From the NCBI GenBank assembly GCA_900320545.1, contig ONSU01000003.1:59408-123407 (forward strand): 64,000 bases of DNA, written 5' to 3'. Positions 7,485 to 15,793 of the stretch are shown piece by piece. This DNA is from an uncultured Bacteroidales bacterium (GTDB taxonomy: Bacteria > Bacteroidota > Bacteroidia > Bacteroidales > UBA932). The first letter of the stretch is position 1. Each line of letters begins with the position of its first letter. The notes under the pieces were generated by a model. The model saw nothing but the letters and a program-made list of their open reading frames with translations, was not told the DNA's origin and searched no databases. The position numbers and the translations under genes are program-made.

Positions 7485-9238
7485 AGCCGTCCCTCCCCTT
7501 TCGCCGCCTCGTCGAAGTCGCCTTCGCCGCCGGACTGCATCTCATAGATTTCCCGGTAGACCGGGCAGGTTTCCAGCAGGCGCGCATGGGTGTCGAAGCC
7601 GATGACACGGCCGCCCTCCATCACCACGATCCGGTCCGCATGCAGGATCGAGAGGATCCGCTGGGCGATAATGACCGTCGTGATACCGGGACTCCCTTTC
7701 CTGAGCCCCTCCCGGATCCGCGCGTCGGTAGCCGTATCCACGGCGGAGGTCGCATCGTCCAGGACCAGCACCTTGGGGCGTTTCAGCAGGGCCCGCGCGA
7801 TGCATAGCCGCTGCCGCTGGCCGCCGGAGAGATTGGTCCCTCCCTGCTCGAGATGCGTCTGATAACCTTCCGGCATCTCCCGGACGAATTCATCCGCCGC
7901 CGCCATCCGGCACGCCTCGACGCATTCTTCCTCCGTGGCGTCCTCCCGCCCCCAGCGGAGATTCTCCAGCACCGAGCCCGAGAACAGGGTGCTCTTCTGG
8001 AGGACATTGGCGACCTGCTGCCGGAGGGCTTTCATTGAATATTCGCGCACGTCGCGCCCGCCCACACGCACGACCCCTTCCGAGGCATCGTACAGACGCG
8101 ATATGAGACTGCCCAGCGAGGACTTGCCGCTGCCCGTCCCGCCGATGACGCCGACGGTCTCCCCGGCCTTGATATGCAGATCGATATCCATCAGGGCATA
8201 ATCTCCACCCCTCCCGTACGAGAAACTGACATTCTCGAAATCGATGCTCCCGTCCCTGACCTCCGTCACCGGATCCGCCGGATCGTCCATATCCGGCTCC
8301 TCCGTGATTACTTCCGCGATCCGCGCCCCGCTCGCCGCACTCTGCGTAAGCTGGACAATGATCATCGAAAGCATCATCAGCGAAGCCATGATCGTCATGA
8401 TATAACTGAAGAGAGAGGTTAACTGACCGGTCGTAAGCGTCCCTTCCACAATGAAATGCGCGCCCCACCAGCTCACGGCGATGATGCAGGCGTTCACGAT
8501 GAGATTCATCACCGGATGGTTCAGCGCCATCATGCGTTCCACCCGGACGTTGAGCGAGAAAAGCGAAAGGGCCGCCTTGTCGAATTTGGAGATTTCGTGA
8601 TTCTCCCGGACGAAGGCCTTCACCACCCGGATGGCGCTCACGTTCTCCTGCACGACGGCGTTCACCGCGTCATAGCGTTCGAACACCTGGCGGAAAAGTT
8701 TCGCGGCCCGGGCGATGAGGATCGAGAGGAAGGTCATCAGCACCAGCATCGCCAGGAGAAAGATGATGCTCAGCCGAGCGTTGATGAGAAAGCACATCAC
8801 CAGGGCGGAAATCATATTGAGCGGCGCCCGGAACGAGGTCCTGAGCAGCATCTGGAAGGCATTCTGGACATTGGAGACATCCGTGGTCATCCGCGTCACC
8901 AGACCCGCCGTGGAGAATTTGTCGATGTCGGAGAAGGAGAACCGCTGGATGTTGCGATACATCGCCGCCCGGAGGTTGGCCGCGAGTCCGGTGCTGCTGT
9001 AGGCCGCAAAAGATCCAGCCAGCATACCGAAAAGCAGGCTCAGCAGGGCCATCCCGATCATGATCCCGCCGTAGCGGTACACCTCGGCCATCTCGCCCGC
9101 GCTGCTGCCCTTGTCGATGAGGGACGCCGTCACATACGGAATCAGCACACCCATCACAACCTCGGCCGTCGTCCATACGGGCGTCAGCCATGCGGCCCAC
9201 TTATACTGCCGCACTTCCCCGAGTAGTACTTTCAGCAA
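7481..9238 (-). CDS. ABC transporter, fused membrane and ATP-binding domains (MdlA type)
   Basis: The first half-transporter of the pair, with a six-helix membrane domain and an ATPase domain containing GGTGSGKS (Walker A), LSGGQRQR (signature) and VLVLDDATS (Walker B). Two positions deviate. Walker B ends in Asp-Asp instead of Asp-Glu, so the catalytic glutamate is missing. The switch region reads IIAQRI, with Gln in place of the usual His. This chain therefore probably provides the degenerate site of an asymmetric heterodimer, while the partner keeps both residues. The start is uncertain: the frame runs unbroken into an inverted-repeat element (TTG at 9337), but homology begins at IKLLKVL, so I place the start at the TTG at 9238. 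Confidence 0.9.
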   Translation of the reverse strand: MLKVLLGEVRQYKWAAWLTPVWTTAEVVMGVLIPYVTASLIDKGSSAGEMAEVYRYGGIMIGMALLSLLFGMLAGSFAAYSSTGLAANLRAAMYRNIQRFSFSDIDKFSTAGLVTRMTTDVSNVQNAFQMLLRTSFRAPLNMISALVMCFLINARLSIIFLLAMLVLMTFLSILIARAAKLFRQVFERYDAVNAVVQENVSAIRVVKAFVRENHEISKFDKAALSLFSLNVRVERMMALNHPVMNLIVNACIIAVSWWGAHFIVEGTLTTGQLTSLFSYIMTIMASLMMLSMIIVQLTQSAASGARIAEVITEEPDMDDPADPVTEVRDGSIDFENVSFSYGRGGDYALMDIDLHIKAGETVGVIGGTGSGKSSLGSLISRLYDASEGVVRVGGRDVREYSMKALRQQVANVLQKSTLFSGSVLENLRWGREDATEEECVEACRMAAADEFVREMPEGYQTHLEQGGTNLSGGQRQRLCIARALLKRPKVLVLDDATSAVDTATDARIREGLRKGSPGITTVIIAQRILSILHADRIVVMEGGRVIGFDTHARLLETCPVYREIYEMQSGGEGDFDEAAKGEGRL

Positions 9239-9264
9239 TTTTATACGGCCGATAAAAGGGACGA

Positions 9265-9402
9265 AAAAACTTGTTGTATCAGTGGATAAAACCGTGGCCG
9301 CCCGTGGCCTCGTGAACGGGAGGGGCCCGCAAGTCAAAGACTTGTGGGAGGGATGAAGGAGCGAAGCTCCGAAAGTTTTAGGAACTGATACAACAAGTTT
9401 TT
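9265..9402. mobile_element. MITE-like element with 19-bp perfect terminal inverted repeats
   Basis: The ends are AAAAACTTGTTGTATCAGT (9265-9283) and its exact reverse complement (9384-9402). The 138-bp interior encodes nothing recognisable and contains further hairpins: GGAGC-GAA-GCTCC at 9357-9369 and CAAGTC-AAA-GACTTG at 9331-9345. No clear target-site duplication is visible. It separates the hydrolase gene from the ABC operon and seems to have displaced the native start of the first ABC gene. It could be a non-autonomous transposon or a REP-like repeat; only this copy is in the window. Confidence 0.6.
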
Positions 9403-9409
9403 CAAGATA

Positions 9410-10291
9410 TTATAATTTATCTGAAATAAAATTGCATACCTCCGCGCCGGCCGTCTTGCGGGCCGCGCCGGCGAGCTTGTGCGGTGCGCCGTCGAGCGGC
9501 ACCAGGGAGCCGTCAGGAAGCATCTGGGCCAGTTTGGCCGCATAGTCGTAGGAGGTCACCTCGTCCGACGTTCCGTGCACGACAAGCACCGGCTCGGACA
9601 CCTTGGACGCCTTCTTGAGCGGATCGAAGTCCCGCGAGGCCTTGTAGAAGCCCTTGCCGAGCACGATATAGCCCTTGTCCACCACGGTGGGAATATCCTT
9701 CACCCGGGGATAGAGCTGCTTGCTCTCGTCCGCACGGTGAAGATCGGCCCCGACGAGCGCGATGCCCTTCACGGACACCTTCTGCGCGGCGAGGAGGGCG
9801 GCATATCCGCCGAAACCCTCGCCGACCAGGAAAATCTTGCCGCTCTGGACATAATGCACTTTCTTCAGTCCTTTCAGCACCGCGGCGATATCGGCGGCCT
9901 CGGTCTCGACATTCATCCCGGTCGTTTCGAGCCCCTTGCTCTGGGAGGTCTTGTTTCCGCCCCGGAAATCGAAGGCGTATGCAACCCACCCTTTGGAGGC
10001 GAACAGCCGGCACAGGTCATCCCCGGCGCTGCGGTCAGCCGCCAGCGGATGGCAATAGACCACGACCGGGAACTTCTTCTCGTCCAGCACCGGCCGGTAG
10101 ACCTTCCCGGAAATGTAGTCGTCCTTCTCGTAGAAGCCGAGTTCCTCGACCTCCACCTTGACCTTGGCTCCGTCCCCGTCGACGGACACCGTCTTCCGGG
10201 GATTGAAATCCTTCAGGAAGTACCATCCCAGCCCGCCCATCAGGGCTACCAGGACGGCACTTACGATCGATATGATGACTTTCTTGCTCAT
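9410..10291 (-). CDS. Membrane-anchored alpha/beta hydrolase-fold protein lacking the nucleophile serine
   Basis: A 293-residue protein with one N-terminal membrane segment (about 5-26), so probably inner-membrane anchored with a periplasmic hydrolase domain. The fold is that of dienelactone-hydrolase or S9-like enzymes: PVVVYCHPL, then [11 protein letters not shown] near the oxyanion region, Asp243 (HGTSDEVT) and His271 (GAPHKL). The nucleophile elbow reads [10 protein letters not shown], so position 159, normally Ser in G-x-S-x-G, is Gly (codon ggt). The triad is therefore incomplete, and a binding role or another chemistry is likely. Its ATG overlaps the gpmA stop by 4 nt, so it is co-transcribed with gpmA. 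Confidence 0.85.
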   Translation of the reverse strand: MSKKVIISIVSAVLVALMGGLGWYFLKDFNPRKTVSVDGDGAKVKVEVEELGFYEKDDYISGKVYRPVLDEKKFPVVVYCHPLAADRSAGDDLCRLFASKGWVAYAFDFRGGNKTSQSKGLETTGMNVETEAADIAAVLKGLKKVHYVQSGKIFLVGEGFGGYAALLAAQKVSVKGIALVGADLHRADESKQLYPRVKDIPTVVDKGYIVLGKGFYKASRDFDPLKKASKVSEPVLVVHGTSDEVTSYDYAAKLAQMLPDGSLVPLDGAPHKLAGAARKTAGAEVCNFISDKL

Positions 10292-11034
10292 TTTGCCTTA
10301 CCCTGGTTGGCGACGGCGTTCATCTTGGCCGCGATCGCCTCCTGGTCGCCGAGGAAGTAGTCCTTGACGAGGTTGCCCTCGTCATCGAATTCGAAGACAT
10401 ACGGGACGGCCGTGGGGAGGTTGAGCGATACAATGTCCTGGTCGGAAATGCCCTTGAGGTATTTGATGATGCCGCGGAGCGAATTGCCGTGGGCGACGAC
10501 GATGATGTTGTCGTGGTTGGCCCGGTCGGGGAAGATGACTTCCTTCCAGTACGGGACGGCACGGGCGATGGCGTCCTTGAGGCTCTCGGTGCGGGGAATG
10601 TCGCTGTCGGCGACGCCGGCATAGCGGGGATCGAGCTTCGCGTTGCGGGGATCGTCCTCGGCGAGCGGAAGCGGAGCCACGTCGTAGCTGCGGCGCCAGA
10701 TCTTCACCTGTTCGTCGCCATACTTCTGGGCGGTCTCGGCCTTGTTGAGACCCTGGAGGTTGCCGTAATGCTTCTCGTTGAGGCGCCAGCTCTTCTCCAC
10801 CGGGATCCAGTCGAGGTCCATATTGTCGAGAATGTTGTTGAGGGTCTTCACCGCCCTCTTGAGGTAGGACGTATATGCCTTCGTAAAGGCAAAGCCCTCG
10901 GCCTTCAGCAGTTTACCCGCCTCCTTGGCCTCATTCTCCCCCTTCGGGGTCAGATCCACATCGGTCCATCCGGTAAAACGGTTCTCAAGATTCCAGGCGC
11001 TTTCGCCGTGTCTGACAAGTACGATTCTTTTCAT
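10288..11034 (-). CDS. gpmA: 2,3-bisphosphoglycerate-dependent phosphoglycerate mutase
   Basis: A 248-residue cytoplasmic glycolytic enzyme that interconverts 3- and 2-phosphoglycerate. The phosphohistidine motif is [19 protein letters not shown] at the N-terminus, and the second catalytic His is in [10 protein letters not shown]. Length fits the 2,3-BPG-dependent family. It is preceded by a clear Bacteroidetes promoter and followed by an overlapping hydrolase gene. Confidence 0.97.
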   Translation of the reverse strand: MKRIVLVRHGESAWNLENRFTGWTDVDLTPKGENEAKEAGKLLKAEGFAFTKAYTSYLKRAVKTLNNILDNMDLDWIPVEKSWRLNEKHYGNLQGLNKAETAQKYGDEQVKIWRRSYDVAPLPLAEDDPRNAKLDPRYAGVADSDIPRTESLKDAIARAVPYWKEVIFPDRANHDNIIVVAHGNSLRGIIKYLKGISDQDIVSLNLPTAVPYVFEFDDEGNLVKDYFLGDQEAIAAKMNAVANQGKAK

Positions 11035-11073
11035 GGGAAATATGATTTAAATGTTCTTTGTTTATTTATCCTA

Positions 11074-11104
11074 CAAAGATAACCAGAAATGGATTAAGTT
11101 GCAA
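11074..11104 (-). promoter_or_regulatory. gpmA promoter
   Basis: On the minus strand TTG (11102-11104) and TATCTTTG (11074-11081) are separated by 20 nt, matching the Bacteroidetes consensus. The predicted leader is about 30 nt. Confidence 0.65.
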
Positions 11105-11111
11105 CAAAACA

Positions 11112-11145
11112 ACGCCGGGGTTCCGTCTTTCCGGAACTCCGGCGT
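11112..11145 (-). terminator. Terminator at the end of the SusCD operon
   Basis: A 14-bp stem with one G-T pair (ACGCCGGGGTTCCG / CGGAACTCCGGCGT) and a 6-nt loop. Reading on the minus strand it is followed by a U-rich TGTTTTGTTG. It lies just after the last lipoprotein gene of the operon. Confidence 0.7.
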
Positions 11146-11166
11146 CATTTCGCGCCGACAAATCCT

Positions 11167-12327
11167 TTACCAGGAGAAGTCTTCCTCCCCTTCCAGCGGT
11201 TCGGTGACCGAGGGGAATTTCCCTCCGATCCGGATGGTACAGAGGGTGGCATCCAGCCACGCGCCCGAACGGATACGGAGAATCGTCTCTCCCGGTGTAC
11301 CAAGCGCCTGCAGCGAATAGCCGCTCTCGGCCGTTTCGACCTGTACCAGGGCAGGGTCATCCGCCGTCACGGAATAGAGATCTGTCGGGATCGGGTCATC
11401 TCCCGAGCGGAGGGAAAGCAGGCCATAGGCCCGGTTGCCGACCGGGATGACACTCCCGTATGCATAGGAATTACTTCCGAACACAAAGGTTTCCGGCCAG
11501 GTTGAGACGACGGGGATTTCCACGGAAAACCCCGTCGAGGCCTCCACCTTGAGCACGGCCTCTCCGGGTTCAACCAGACAGACGGTTTCCTCCGAATAAG
11601 AGGCGGCCGCACCCGTCACCGTCCAGGTAAAGGTAACGCCTTCACCCTCGATGATCTGAAGCCGTACCGGAATGCGCTCGCCGGGATAACCGGCAAGGCC
11701 TTCCGAGGCATCGGCCCAGGCACCCTTCCTGTCCTGCTTCTCCACGGAGAAGGAGAACGGGGCTTTCACCCGGACCGTACAGCTGCCGGATATGCCGTTC
11801 GACGCCTTTGCGGAAATGACGGCCTCGCCAGCCGCAACCGCCGTCACCAGCCCGCCGTCGACGGCAGCCACTTCCGGGGAAGAGCTGCTCCAGGTAACGG
11901 AAAGATCCGTCGCATCGGCAGGAAGGACCTCGGCGGAGAGCGTCCCGGTCTCCCCTTCCGTTAAGGTCAGGGTCGCAGGAGTCACCGTCACCGACTCCAC
12001 CTCTACGGGAACGACCTTCACGAGGCAGGTTCCGCTCACTTCCCCACACGTTGCACGGACCGTCGTCTCTCCGAACGAGACCGCCGTCACGAGCCCGTCT
12101 CCGCTTACTGCTGCGACGATCGGGCTGGCGGACGACCAGGAGACCTCGGCCGAAGTGGCGTTCTCCGGCAGGACGGCCGCCTTGAGCTGCGCCGTTCCGT
12201 CCAGATGGAGCGTCACGGCCGGAGGATCGATCGTTACACCCGTCACGGGAACCACCGTCTCCCCCTTTCCGCCACAGGAGACAAACCCCAGGGCGGAAAG
12301 CAGGATCAGGTAAAAGAACTTTCTCAT
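11167..12327 (-). CDS. Surface lipoprotein with two bacterial Ig-like (Big_2) domains
   Basis: A 386-residue lipoprotein (lipobox around Cys18, GFVSC). Two Big_2 repeats follow, at about 27-107 and 110-188; each opens with a VTG/ESVTVTP-type strand and carries a WSSSSP motif. A unique C-terminal beta-rich part follows. It is the last gene of the SusCD operon, likely an outer-membrane surface accessory or glycan/ligand-contact protein. The very C-terminus, TEPLEGEEDFSW, matches that of the small ORF at 14663-14824 with the same spacing. This suggests a shared C-terminal tag. Confidence 0.85.
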   Translation of the reverse strand: MRKFFYLILLSALGFVSCGGKGETVVPVTGVTIDPPAVTLHLDGTAQLKAAVLPENATSAEVSWSSASPIVAAVSGDGLVTAVSFGETTVRATCGEVSGTCLVKVVPVEVESVTVTPATLTLTEGETGTLSAEVLPADATDLSVTWSSSSPEVAAVDGGLVTAVAAGEAVISAKASNGISGSCTVRVKAPFSFSVEKQDRKGAWADASEGLAGYPGERIPVRLQIIEGEGVTFTWTVTGAAASYSEETVCLVEPGEAVLKVEASTGFSVEIPVVSTWPETFVFGSNSYAYGSVIPVGNRAYGLLSLRSGDDPIPTDLYSVTADDPALVQVETAESGYSLQALGTPGETILRIRSGAWLDATLCTIRIGGKFPSVTEPLEGEEDFSW

Positions 12328-12336
12328 AAGAAAATG

Positions 12337-14655
12337 CTATTTGACGAGAATGTCATCGAGGAACCAGCGGTGATACGTGCCGGTGGAAGGCGAAGAGAAC
12401 TGGATCTTCGTGGAAGCCGTCGCACCGACAATCGTCTTGGTGATGGTCTGCCACGCTTCGGTGTCCACGTTGTCTATCTGGACCGTCGTCTCCCCGTCGA
12501 TGGTACCGCCGCCCAGGACTGTGACGGTGATGGATGTCAGGTCGGGGGTGGCCACATCCTTTTTCTTCGTTTCCGAACCAGTACGGTCTACTGCAGGGTT
12601 CTCATAAATCGCAGCCTTGAAGGAAAGCGTCAAGTCCCCAGCCTGATCGAGTGCAGGAGTCTCTAATGATCCGATTGCAGCACCGGAAGGACTGGATCCT
12701 TCCGTATTCAAATACCCGATTTGAACATATCCAGGGCGGGAATAACAATTCGAAACCGTGTAGCCCGTAAGGGACAGGGCGTCTCCGCAAAGATTGGCCA
12801 TGCCGGCCAGCCGCTTGCGATCTCCGCCGCCGAGGAAATAGTCCACACCGCCGGAGACAGCGTCGAACCCTTCGTAATAAACGGCTCCCGAAGGTGTCGA
12901 GGAAGCATTGACGGCGGGATCGTAAACGGCAATGCATGAGTGAATCGGGAATGCTCCAGTACCACTTACATTCGAGGTTCCGAAACCATCATTCGATGAA
13001 CCATTCATAATGGTATTGCCAACATTCTCAATCTTTACATACAACATTCCACCTGCTCTGAAAGGACATTCCGGAGTCACGGTGAAAGAATAAAAAGGAT
13101 AGCAACTGGTCGCCGTTACTTTTTCTTTAAGATTAATGGTTCCGGGAACTTCCACCCATAGTTTGTCGTCATTGGAGTAATAAACCTTCCAATCACGCAG
13201 ACCATAATTCACTTGCCGGCTTCCAAGGCCAAAAGAGATAGTGAAGGTACCAGGGAGATCCTGAGCAAGCGGCATACACAGTTTGAAGTAATTTTCAAAA
13301 GGAAGACCTTCGATGGCCGTCCTGTTATTCAGCGAGCCGAGCACGACACAGTCATGGCCTCCATCGTTGCGCCAGAACGCCGTATAAGCATTTGAGGCAA
13401 AGAATGATTTACTTCCCACTGCCCGTCCCGTCGTTGCCTGTACCTTCAAGACAGCCCCAGAAGTTTTATCCGACACAAGGGTGCCTGAAGCCATCTGATA
13501 AGTCCAATCGTTCACGCCAGTCAGCACCGATCCTTGAGTCAGAGACCCCTTGTCGCTGTACAACATATTACCGTTGTTTTCCTGCGCCTGGAAGAAAGAC
13601 AATGCATACGGCAGGGTAACCGCCGCGCCGGTGGCCGATGACGGTTTGTTCCACGAGAGTTCTCCCATATTGTACACCTTGTTGCGGAGGAACTTCGTGG
13701 AAACGGCATAGTGGTCGATGTAGCAGGTGTTGCCCTCCGCCGTGTCGAACGTCACGAACAGGCCGGCCTTGAGTTCGCAGGGCATGATGGCCATATAGTA
13801 CGTACCGGCGGCAAAGGCCTGTCCTTCCGTAATATTGGCGTTGTTGCCCGTACCGTGATCCGGGAAGAGGTACATATCACCGTAGCGGCTGCCGCTCTTG
13901 TATTCGCCGACATTGTAGCGGAGCGACGTGGAAGGCTTCTCACCTGTCAGATCGACATACTGGTCCCCGGAGAGATACTCCCCGCTTCCGGTATGCACGC
14001 CGATCCGGGTGATCTTCCCGTCCATATCGGCCGGAATGACGAACTTCAGGTGGCAGAGGATGTTCTTGAAGACGATCGGCTCGTTCTCCGGATCGGTCGT
14101 GGAGCCGACAGCGAAATTCAGGTACCGGCCGGCTGTTCCGCGATGTTCCGCGAAATTGCCGTTGTTGCCCCTCTGATACCGGGTCAGCCAGGCAATCAGC
14201 TTCCCGTCGGCGATGTTGACGGCGGCATCCTGGATGCGGGGCGTGAAGGCCCAGTAGATGCTCTTCCCTTCCGCAACGGGGTCATAATCATTGGATACGG
14301 CAAAGGAGGCCGTCTTCTTGTCCTCAGACAGTTCATAGACCTGATAACGGGTGTCTTTCACAAATCCTTCGGCAAAAGATCCGGAAGAAGGGGCATAGGC
14401 CTCTCCGTTCCCGTCAAAGACCGACAGGGCGTCATTCTGCATCCAAAGGACATCCAGTCCGTTCTCGCCCAGCGAGGTCTTGGTGCCGGACGGCGTTTCG
14501 GGGGTCTCCCAGGTCGCCTTGAAGGTAAGGCCACGGGGAACGACCGTCTCTTCCGAATCAGTGGCTGGGGCGACAGGCTCCTCAATTTCAGCCCGTTTGC
14601 AGGAGGCAGCAAAAACAAGGGCTGCCGTCAGGAATAAAATACTGTACTTTTTCAT
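12337..14655 (-). CDS. Fimbrillin-like surface lipoprotein
   Basis: A 772-residue lipoprotein with signal peptide and lipobox at Cys19 (ALVFAASC). Residues about 35-340 resemble the fimbrillin/Mfa-type N-terminal fold (TWETPETPSGTKTSL, then FKNILCHLKFVIP and MGELSW). The C-terminal 400 residues are homologous to those of the DUF5689 lipoprotein in the same operon (GGVDYFLGG, RPGYVQIGY, WFLDDI), so the two genes share a surface module. The ATG at 14655 is chosen because an upstream in-frame ATG at 14688 would precede the signal peptide and overlaps the small ORF. It probably binds or displays the substrate of the neighbouring transporter. Confidence 0.85.
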   Translation of the reverse strand: MKKYSILFLTAALVFAASCKRAEIEEPVAPATDSEETVVPRGLTFKATWETPETPSGTKTSLGENGLDVLWMQNDALSVFDGNGEAYAPSSGSFAEGFVKDTRYQVYELSEDKKTASFAVSNDYDPVAEGKSIYWAFTPRIQDAAVNIADGKLIAWLTRYQRGNNGNFAEHRGTAGRYLNFAVGSTTDPENEPIVFKNILCHLKFVIPADMDGKITRIGVHTGSGEYLSGDQYVDLTGEKPSTSLRYNVGEYKSGSRYGDMYLFPDHGTGNNANITEGQAFAAGTYYMAIMPCELKAGLFVTFDTAEGNTCYIDHYAVSTKFLRNKVYNMGELSWNKPSSATGAAVTLPYALSFFQAQENNGNMLYSDKGSLTQGSVLTGVNDWTYQMASGTLVSDKTSGAVLKVQATTGRAVGSKSFFASNAYTAFWRNDGGHDCVVLGSLNNRTAIEGLPFENYFKLCMPLAQDLPGTFTISFGLGSRQVNYGLRDWKVYYSNDDKLWVEVPGTINLKEKVTATSCYPFYSFTVTPECPFRAGGMLYVKIENVGNTIMNGSSNDGFGTSNVSGTGAFPIHSCIAVYDPAVNASSTPSGAVYYEGFDAVSGGVDYFLGGGDRKRLAGMANLCGDALSLTGYTVSNCYSRPGYVQIGYLNTEGSSPSGAAIGSLETPALDQAGDLTLSFKAAIYENPAVDRTGSETKKKDVATPDLTSITVTVLGGGTIDGETTVQIDNVDTEAWQTITKTIVGATASTKIQFSSPSTGTYHRWFLDDILVK

Positions 14656-14662
14656 AAGGCGC

Positions 14663-14824
14663 TTACCATTCAAATTCGACTTCTTCATCCAGCGGCTCCG
14701 TCGTGGAGCTGCTGATACTGTTGCAAAAATTCAATTCCGGATCAAATTCCCGGACTTCCGCGCGTGGACGCTGATAATCCCCGCGCACCTCGCAAGGAGG
14801 AACATAACTTCTTGTTTTATACAT
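14663..14824 (-). CDS. Small 53-residue ORF with acidic, Trp-terminated C-terminus
   Basis: A short frame between the nuclease and fimbrillin-like genes: ATG at 14824, TAA at 14663-14665. It starts MYKTRSYVPPCEVRGDYQ, contains EFDPELNFCNS and ends TTEPLDEEVEFEW. It has no signal peptide. It lies 18 nt after the nuclease stop and 7 nt before the next ATG, so it is spaced like a genuine operon member. The C-terminal twelve residues match those of the operon's Big_2 lipoprotein (TEPL-acidic-x-E-x-acidic-F-x-W). Similar small proteins occur beside Bacteroidales surface lipoproteins, and a second candidate is at 39959-40081. Function unknown. Confidence 0.6.
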   Translation of the reverse strand: MYKTRSYVPPCEVRGDYQRPRAEVREFDPELNFCNSISSSTTEPLDEEVEFEW

Positions 14825-14842
14825 AATTATATGGTTTTGGAA

Positions 14843-15793
14843 TTATTCTTCAAATTCAACCAGACCCGCAATCGGGAAATGGTCCGAAATAAACTTGATG
14901 CCGTTCCAGCTCTCATTGACCGTCCTGTACGCAACCGGCGTGAACCCCGAAACGAAGATGAAGTCAATGATGCTTGAAGCACTCTTGAAGCCGTTAAAGG
15001 TCCCGAAATGGTCCGTCTCAGGAGCAATTTCCCGGAGATTATCCATCACGCCCGTCAGCGGATCGAAGACCGCAGAAGGCCAGCTTTCGTTCATATCCCC
15101 CGTCAGGAACGAAGGGTATCCTGAAGGATTCAGTTCCTTCATCTTTGTCGCAATCAGGTCCATCCCATACTGCCGGTTTTCCCGGACAAGGTCAAGATGC
15201 GTATTGATATAGAAGAAACGTTTCCCGGTCGCAATGTGGCGGAAACGCGCCCACGTGGCACAGCGGCGATAAGAGCTTCCTTCCGCCCAGCCGAAAGACG
15301 GGATTCCGGGGGTCGGAGACAGCCAGAACGTTCCCCAGTCCTCCATCTGGACAAGGGCGGTCTTCCAGAAGATCGGTGTCCTCTCCCCCGCTCCCGTGGC
15401 CGTTCCGGTGTCCCGCGAAACGCCGACATAGTCGTATCCTTCCAGGGAAGACTTGACGTAGTCCGCCTGATAAAGCTGGGCTTCCTGCAGGCCGAACACG
15501 GTCGGATTCTCCACGGTCAGCATCTGGGGCGTTCCGACGCGGCGCGTCGTCCAGGCATTGGAAGTTCCGGAATCCGCACCGCCCGTACGGATATTGTAGG
15601 AGATGATTTTAATTTGATTTTCTCCGACGACGGCCGGCTCGCGCGGCGTATCGTCAGCCGGATCGGTAATCGGTTTCGCCCCCTGCGAGAAATCGATTCC
15701 ACCTTCGGTATAAGCAGGGATAAAATCGGCGTTATCCTTTTCACTGCAGGAGACGGCAAGCAGTGCCAGAGCCGTGTACAATATCCTTTTCAT
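14843..15793 (-). CDS. Endonuclease/exonuclease/phosphatase family lipoprotein
   Basis: A 316-residue lipoprotein (lipobox at Cys16, LLAVSC) of the metal-dependent EEP superfamily, which cleaves phosphodiester or phosphomonoester bonds. The family motifs appear in order: IISYNIR, GLQEAQ (metal Glu), NTHLDLV, GDMNES (catalytic Asp/Asn), IDFIFVSG and SDHFPIAG (catalytic Asp-His). All key residues are kept, so it should be active at the cell surface. Its start overlaps the stop of the DUF5689 gene by 4 nt. As the only predicted enzyme in the operon, it is the best clue to the substrate: extracellular nucleic acid or another phosphate ester. Confidence 0.92.
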   Translation of the reverse strand: MKRILYTALALLAVSCSEKDNADFIPAYTEGGIDFSQGAKPITDPADDTPREPAVVGENQIKIISYNIRTGGADSGTSNAWTTRRVGTPQMLTVENPTVFGLQEAQLYQADYVKSSLEGYDYVGVSRDTGTATGAGERTPIFWKTALVQMEDWGTFWLSPTPGIPSFGWAEGSSYRRCATWARFRHIATGKRFFYINTHLDLVRENRQYGMDLIATKMKELNPSGYPSFLTGDMNESWPSAVFDPLTGVMDNLREIAPETDHFGTFNGFKSASSIIDFIFVSGFTPVAYRTVNESWNGIKFISDHFPIAGLVEFEE

